In this document: one piece after another, positions 59,244 through 64,000 of the stretch
How positions within the stretch are numbered: position 1 is the stretch's first letter
Layout of the letters: every line of letters begins with the position of its first letter
Assembly: GCA_002778195.1 (NCBI GenBank)
Contig: PCDI01000006.1
Location: 1,059,950-1,123,949 of the forward strand
Reading direction: 5' to 3'
Length of the DNA stretch: 64,000 bases
From: Raffaelea ambrosiae
Lineage: Eukaryota; Ascomycota; Sordariomycetes; Ophiostomatales; Ophiostomataceae
Notes under the pieces: model-generated
Database searches by the model: none
The model's input: the letters and a program-made list of their open reading frames with translations, nothing else
Told to the model about the DNA's origin: nothing
Program-made: the position numbers and the translations under genes

Positions 59244-62077
59244 TTAGCTCGGAGCGCTCTAGCAATAGAGGACACACACAAAAAATTTGAATAAACAAAG
59301 AAAATTTTACTGCCGCGACAAAGGAGTACGCGAGATGGGAATGCACAAGCCGGATGGCTTCTGATTGTGAGAAAGAATGTGGCCCCAACCCTCTTTCTCT
59401 TGTCTGATGAGGAGGTGGAAGAGTAAGTCCACGCTGGCCGACACCAGAATTTGAGTCCGGGTGGCCGATTAGGAAGATTTGAGTGTGTGGCTTTGTCAAG
59501 CTTGAAAGCGGTGTCGGAGCTCGACAGCATGACACGTGCTCGGCAATGTCGACGGGCCAAGAATGAATCCGGTACGAGTGTACGGGGTGGTTGACTTCGG
59601 AAAAAAAAGAGAAAAAAGAGCCCCCAAAGAATGCGCTGGTTCGTTGTCTTGCTGCAACCCAATTGACAGGTCGGCCAAGGGCAAATTCCGCCCATGCAGC
59701 GAAGGCGGACTTCCAGAAAGGCGTGTAAGTGAATGGTCGTGGGCTCCTAGTGGGGCAGCCTTTGGAAAGTGTATATTGTGGGGCAGCGAACAGAGTAGTG
59801 TGCACGTTGAACGTGGCTGTGGTATCACGGTACGTCGAGGTCACTTGTACAAGGCGCTGCCTGGGCTGCTTTGACTGGTGGGCTGCTCTGCTGCCTGTCG
59901 TAGTTCATGCCTGGGGGGGAGGGAGGGGGCTGCCCACTGTGAACAGCCTGCGCAGTAGTTGCCTGAATTGACTGGACGAGAGTCGTCACTTCCATAAATG
60001 ACAGGACACACAAAAAAAGCGATAACTACTCTCGCTCCTTCCCTATTTTGTTTTGCATGCATTTCGCACTGGTTTCTTAGGCTTGCTCGGAATAAATTTG
60101 ACGACTTGCCCCCCCCCCCTCCCAAAAATCAATCTCTGACGTCTTTTATTTTCACTTTTGCTTGTGTTCTTTCTCACGGCCCATCGCTTCGAGCCAACCC
60201 GTTCACGAAACAACTTGCCCTCCTGGCCCTGAGGCTCACGAGATCGATACATGGCATCAAACATGCACAGTAGCTTGCTTCCGTGAAACCACCTTCGATC
60301 CTTTTCAGGACCTTTTGTCTTTTCTCTGTCTCTTGTTTCCGGGGCTGTCTTTCTTCTCGGCCTCGCCTTCTAGAAGAGCAGCTTCCGAGGCGCCTTGCTC
60401 AGCCTTCTCCCCCACCGGCCGAAGCGATCGAGCCTGTCCTGTTTGGCAACCGAGACTGATCGGGACCAGAAGAGCCGCATTTCTGGCTGGGCCTTAAATA
60501 TCGACCGTATTGCCACACACTCGATTTTGGACCGCTTGGATAGAGACTTCCTGCTTCAGGCCTGTCCCATCTCGTCAGCTCTACTCTTCTCCGTCCCAGC
60601 CTGACACAAGAGAACATCTAAACCGATGGTAAGCTCGCCTCGTTTCTCCTTCATTCTCTCTCCCGTCCCCCGGTCCTCGGCTTCGCACCTCCCCCCCCCC
60701 ACTTTGTCTGTGCTTCCTTTTCCGTGCGTCGTCTGTGTTCCTCTGTGTGTCTTACTTTTCTCTGTTGTCTTTCGTATGTTCGNNNNNNNNNNNNNNNNNN
60801 NNNNNNNNNNNNNNNNNNNNNNNNNNNNNNNNCTTGTGACTGTCCCACCCTGTCGATTTGCTTTCGCATACTCCCCGCCATCCGTATCACCCCACACGTT
60901 GTCCTCCACCTCGCATCGCCCTGCCGTGTTTCTGCTGGGAGGCGTTGCTCTTGATGATTTTTTCGGGACGATGCCGGCAAGCTGCAGAAAGCCGTGCATC
61001 AGACGGACACACACGCCCCTTGAGACTCGACCTATGGGAGCACCGCCCGCTATGCCACACCTCGTGCTGGCTGGTTGGTCCGACCATGCCGTGGCGAATG
61101 GCTGCGACCGCCCGCCGAGACGAGAAGATGGGAAGACACAGCCTAGTTGCCCTGGTGGCTTTGACCGTCCGCCTTGCCATCTCGCAGCGGCCACAGCTAG
61201 CGCTACCTGTGCCAGCGTCAGCGCCGACCCGCTCCAACGGCGAGCCCATGGTGGAGCGGGGGACGATGAACGACTGCGATGGGTGGCCGAGCGTGCAGAC
61301 CGGCGACCAGTCACAGCCAAGTCGGGCTCTGTATATTCTGCCTCACAGTTTGACTCGCTCTGCCTGCTCCGCTGGTCGGCTGTCTTCTCGGCCACTACTC
61401 CCAACAAGGCTCTGCGACGCCATGAAATACGTGTTTCTGACGTCCCACTGACCTCATCGTCCCAATTCAGTCGTCTTTTCGTCTTCTCCTTTGCGTCATA
61501 TGTACAGGTTAGCGCCAACGTCGTCTCTACAAGTCCTGACAGTACAGCATCTCGCACTTCACGCTCTTAAGGGCATGTTCACTTACGGCCGTTACGATTG
61601 CATCCCACAAACTTGCCTTGAATTTTTTTTTCTTCAATGAAGTTATTTCAACCGCTTCCCGCGTCCTTTTTTTTCTTCTTCTCATCTCTCTCTTGTCTCC
61701 CATCATAACACTCAAAACACTGCTCCACCACCAGCCTTGTCTACCAAGCCTCACTTTCCAATACATCTGCAATCAGCCCACACCTGCGTTTACGCAGAGC
61801 CCCATTAGGACTCTTTCTGCGGTTTTATTGCATTGCTACTCGCCGATTAGATCGGTCCTTGTTTCGTCGATCCTTGCTTCGAGGCAACTTTCTGTTTTGT
61901 TTCCTATTTGTCCAAACACGCAACCAAAGCCTGTTGCTGTCTTACAACTCCCTTCCCCACCATTGCGTTGCCTAGAGCCGCAGCCTGCTCTGCTTGTTTT
62001 CTCTGCTTTTTATTTCTTGCGGACTGTCTTTTGCTGATCTCTCACTCTCTGCCTTCTTTCCGTGCTCTCTTGACAGG
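59244..62077. other. 2.8 kb upstream region of the last gene, with an assembly gap
   Basis: No gene supported. ATGGTAAGC at 60626-60634 looks like a start codon or leader base followed by a 5' splice site, and CTCTTGACAG at 62067-62076 looks like the matching 3' site directly before an ATG; if so, a roughly 1.45 kb leader intron spans the gap. Pyrimidine-rich throughout. Confidence 0.5.
60783..60832. other. 50-base run of N (assembly gap)
   Basis: Fifty undetermined bases; true gap length is unknown because 50 is a customary placeholder. Confidence 0.99.
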
Positions 62078-62815
62078 ATGGATAAAAGTTCTCAAGGCAA
62101 AGGCGCGCCTGCTCCGCTTCCCGCCCCCGGAAGGAACATTCAACTTCCCATACGACAGACGCCCAAGTCTCCACAGTCCTCGCCGACTGAACACTCAGAG
62201 CCAAAGAGTGCTATTGTGATACGGACACCATCTGGTGAACTCTTGCCGCTTTCAGAACCGTCGCGGCCCAAACCCGCCAAAGCTGCCGAGCCTGCCAAAG
62301 CTGCCGAGCCTGCCAAAGCTGCCGAGCCTTCTGGATCTACGGGAACGCCCACACCTTGCAATTTCCCACTTCCAGAAGACCATACGGGCTTTTCTCGCAC
62401 ACGTGCCACTCGTCGCCGTAACTCTTATACGCATTATTCCAACGTGCACTCCCCCGCCGTACCTTATTTTCCTCACACACCCACCTATCGTCCCGCTGCG
62501 CAGCCTCCCACCACACCACCCTATCAAAACTTTCCTCCAACTGCTTTTGCACTGAGATCTTCTCGCACACCTACCTACCAGCCTCCTTCTCATTTGCCCT
62601 TATATCTGCCCGGCTTTTCTTCTGCTCCTCACCCAAGCCCCGCCCTACACAACTCGTCATCTGTCAATCAAAGGAAGGGGCCCGCCATTATCATACAGAC
62701 ACCAGCTGGCCAATGCTTGGACCTTGACGACTATCGCCGCACGCCAGAGCCTGCAGCCGCTCCCCAGGTCGGCCCCCCCACAATCCAAACCTCTCGCTTC
62801 TCTTGTTTCTTTTGA
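62078..62815 (+). CDS. Proline/serine-rich protein or N-terminal exon of the RBR ligase
   Basis: Open frame of 245 residues starting at an ATG right after a good 3' splice site (TTGACAG|G). Low-complexity and Pro/Ser/Thr/Tyr-rich, with no recognised domain. Two related motifs stand out: SAIVIRTPSGELLPL (44-58) and PAIIIQTPAGQCLDL (202-216). Three copies of an 18-base repeat code AEPAKA. It ends only 61 bp before the first ATG of the RBR ligase on the same strand, too close for two ordinary fungal genes, so it may be the first coding exon of that gene. A weak 5' site after CAG at 62767 could join in frame to 3' sites before 62904 or 62937. The strongest nearby 3' site (CTTGCAG, 62853) does not fit this frame. 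Confidence 0.55.
   Translation: MDKSSQGKGAPAPLPAPGRNIQLPIRQTPKSPQSSPTEHSEPKSAIVIRTPSGELLPLSEPSRPKPAKAAEPAKAAEPAKAAEPSGSTGTPTPCNFPLPEDHTGFSRTRATRRRNSYTHYSNVHSPAVPYFPHTPTYRPAAQPPTTPPYQNFPPTAFALRSSRTPTYQPPSHLPLYLPGFSSAPHPSPALHNSSSVNQRKGPAIIIQTPAGQCLDLDDYRRTPEPAAAPQVGPPTIQTSRFSCFF
62272..62325 (+). repeat. Three tandem 18-bp units
   Basis: CCTGCCAAAGCTGCCGAG (after CCCGCCAAAGCTGCCGAG) repeats in frame and codes Pro-Ala-Lys-Ala-Ala-Glu. Confidence 0.9.
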
Positions 62816-62876
62816 AGAATCCACTGCTGACACCTATGCGTATACTCTTGCAGGACCCAACCTCCCCACACAACTA

Positions 62877-64000
62877 ATGGTGGCCATGGGATTACGGGTC
62901 AAGATGGTGGCCCCCGAACCAGACGTCAATTTTCAGGATTTTGTCGACTTCCAGCCCGATGTTAGCAAGGATGCCCAGACGGCTTGCACGATAGCCGTCT
63001 TGACCATGTTTCCCGATATATGCCCGAATTACTTGCAAACGAAAAGCGAAGCCCTCGGATTTGACTACGAATCCGTCGTGTCCAGCATTCTCGACGAGGT
63101 GGAAGACGGCAGACAGTACCCGAAGCGCCAGGACCACAAGAGAAAGAGATCCAGCAGAGATAACTGGAATTCCAGCGGTACGCATTTCGATATTCAGAAT
63201 GAAGACGATGATGAAGACGACGACAATGACACTGAAGGGAGAGCTTTGCGGAGATATGCCAGCGACGACCGTCGTGCCGAGAAGAAGCCATCCGAGTACC
63301 AAAAGTTGTCCAGAACCCTCTTCCAGCAGATCTTCGGCTTCATACCGCATAAGTACATCTGCATTATCTTGAAGGAGCACGGAGGCTGTCTTCTCCTAGC
63401 CGTCCTGGCCACCGATTCCCGTCTTCACGCCGATGATTTTGAGCCCCTGCCCTTTGCGTTCAAGAAGTCCAAGACCAAGATGATTCCAGCGTACCAGGAC
63501 GACGAGATCGACAAGACCATCAGGGAGGAAGTGTCCGTGACAAAGAAGGACGTTTTGGAAGAGTTTCGCGCAGCCCGCATTATCGTGCGCCTGCGAAAGC
63601 TGAAGAGAGATGCCCAGAAGCAGCGGGAACTTGAAGACCTTCTCAATTTCCAAAAGGCCCAGTCCGAGGGAACTGTCCAGGAGTGCGAGTGCTGTTTTAC
63701 CGATTGTGCCTTGAACCGGATGGTGCATTGTGACGGCTCTACCTTTCACGTAAGCCCATATTGAGAAACTGCACTTCACTTTCTATTTCTCAAGAAAAAA
63801 AAAAGTAAATACTAACACAGCAAGTGGTTCTGCAAAGACTGCTGTAAACAGATGACCTCAAACCAGATTGGCCTCTCTAAATACAGCCTGAACTGTATGT
63901 CTATGGATGGTTGCCTGGCTGGATTCTCGCACGAGCAGCAGGGGCTGTTTCTTGACAGCAAGTCGAGGGTGGCCCTGGACCGGATTGAACAGGAGCACAT
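62877..64000 (+). CDS. RBR-type E3 ubiquitin ligase, RNF216/TRIAD3-like (3' end outside window)
   Basis: Partial gene: exons 62877-63749 and 63825-64000 with a 75 bp intron (GTAAGC...CAGCAAG). A CUE/UBA-like helix (VLTMFPDICPNYLQTKSEAL) opens the protein, followed by a basic then acidic linker and ALFQQIFGFIPHKYI-type conserved sequence (here RTLFQQIFGFIPHKYICIIL). The first RING of the RBR begins at ECECCFTDCALNRMVHCDGS and continues in the last exon with WFCKDCCKQMTSNQIGLSKY and NCMSMDGCLAGF, matching the unusual RING1 of RNF216. IBR and RING2 must lie beyond 64000. The 3' splice site was chosen as CAAG at 63824 because the nearer CACAG breaks the frame. The start is uncertain; see the preceding proline-rich frame. 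Confidence 0.82.

Noticed and set aside
60626..61570. Plus frame running through the N gap (314 codons)
   Set aside because: Opens at ATG directly followed by a 5' splice consensus, crosses unknown bases, and reads as low-complexity; more likely a leader intron.
1..64000. CRISPR array, rRNA or intact transposon
   Set aside because: No regularly spaced repeats, no rRNA signature sequence and no transposase, integrase or reverse-transcriptase motif was seen in any frame I read.

Overview
The window is nuclear DNA of a filamentous ascomycete, most likely a Sordariomycete. Evidence: short spliceosomal introns (49 to about 230 bp) with GT-AG ends and CTRAC-type branch points, GC-rich third codon positions in the genes, and fungal forms of conserved proteins such as Bem1 with SH3-SH3-PX-PB1, Atp19, Rad4 and Vps36 with inserted zinc fingers. 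Order-level placement is a guess; the compact gene models set in long, low-complexity spacers would suit Ophiostomatales or Magnaporthales.

Layout: nuf2 (+, kinetochore), an unrecognised protein (-) and the AP-3 beta subunit (+) fill 0.5-6.4 kb. From 6.4 to 13.6 kb there is no intact recognisable gene; a TATA box with a CT-rich leader precedes an open frame, and stretches of protein-like reading frame are broken by shifts and stops, with two strong hairpins and short direct repeats. vps36 (-) and a THP3/LENG8-type SAC3-domain gene (+) diverge from one 0.6 kb promoter at 13.6-18.5 kb. A frame with no ATG (-) lies at 20.5-21.0 kb. An 8.5 kb spacer then leads to bem1 (+, 29.6-31.7 kb). An Abp2/CENP-B-like DNA-binding protein (-) is at 34.2-35.9 kb, followed by another 7 kb spacer with an assembly scar at 40.3 kb.

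From 43 kb the region is gene-dense: an SMP-30/gluconolactonase-like enzyme (-), ATP synthase subunit K (-), an MTP18-type mitochondrial fission protein (+), the AN1 zinc-finger protein Cuz1 (-), Rad4/XPC (+), a biuret-hydrolase-like cysteine hydrolase (-), a secreted GH89 alpha-N-acetylglucosaminidase (+), and at the right edge a proline-rich frame followed by an RNF216/TRIAD3-like RBR ubiquitin ligase (+) cut by the window end.

The genes are mostly housekeeping and do not form an obvious cluster or pathway. I found no CRISPR array, no intact transposon, no rRNA or convincing tRNA gene. The most unusual items are the decayed 7 kb block, an octamer (TACTCGTA) that recurs in spacers on both strands, the ATG-less frame at 20.5 kb, and the unresolved junction between the proline-rich frame and the RBR ligase.
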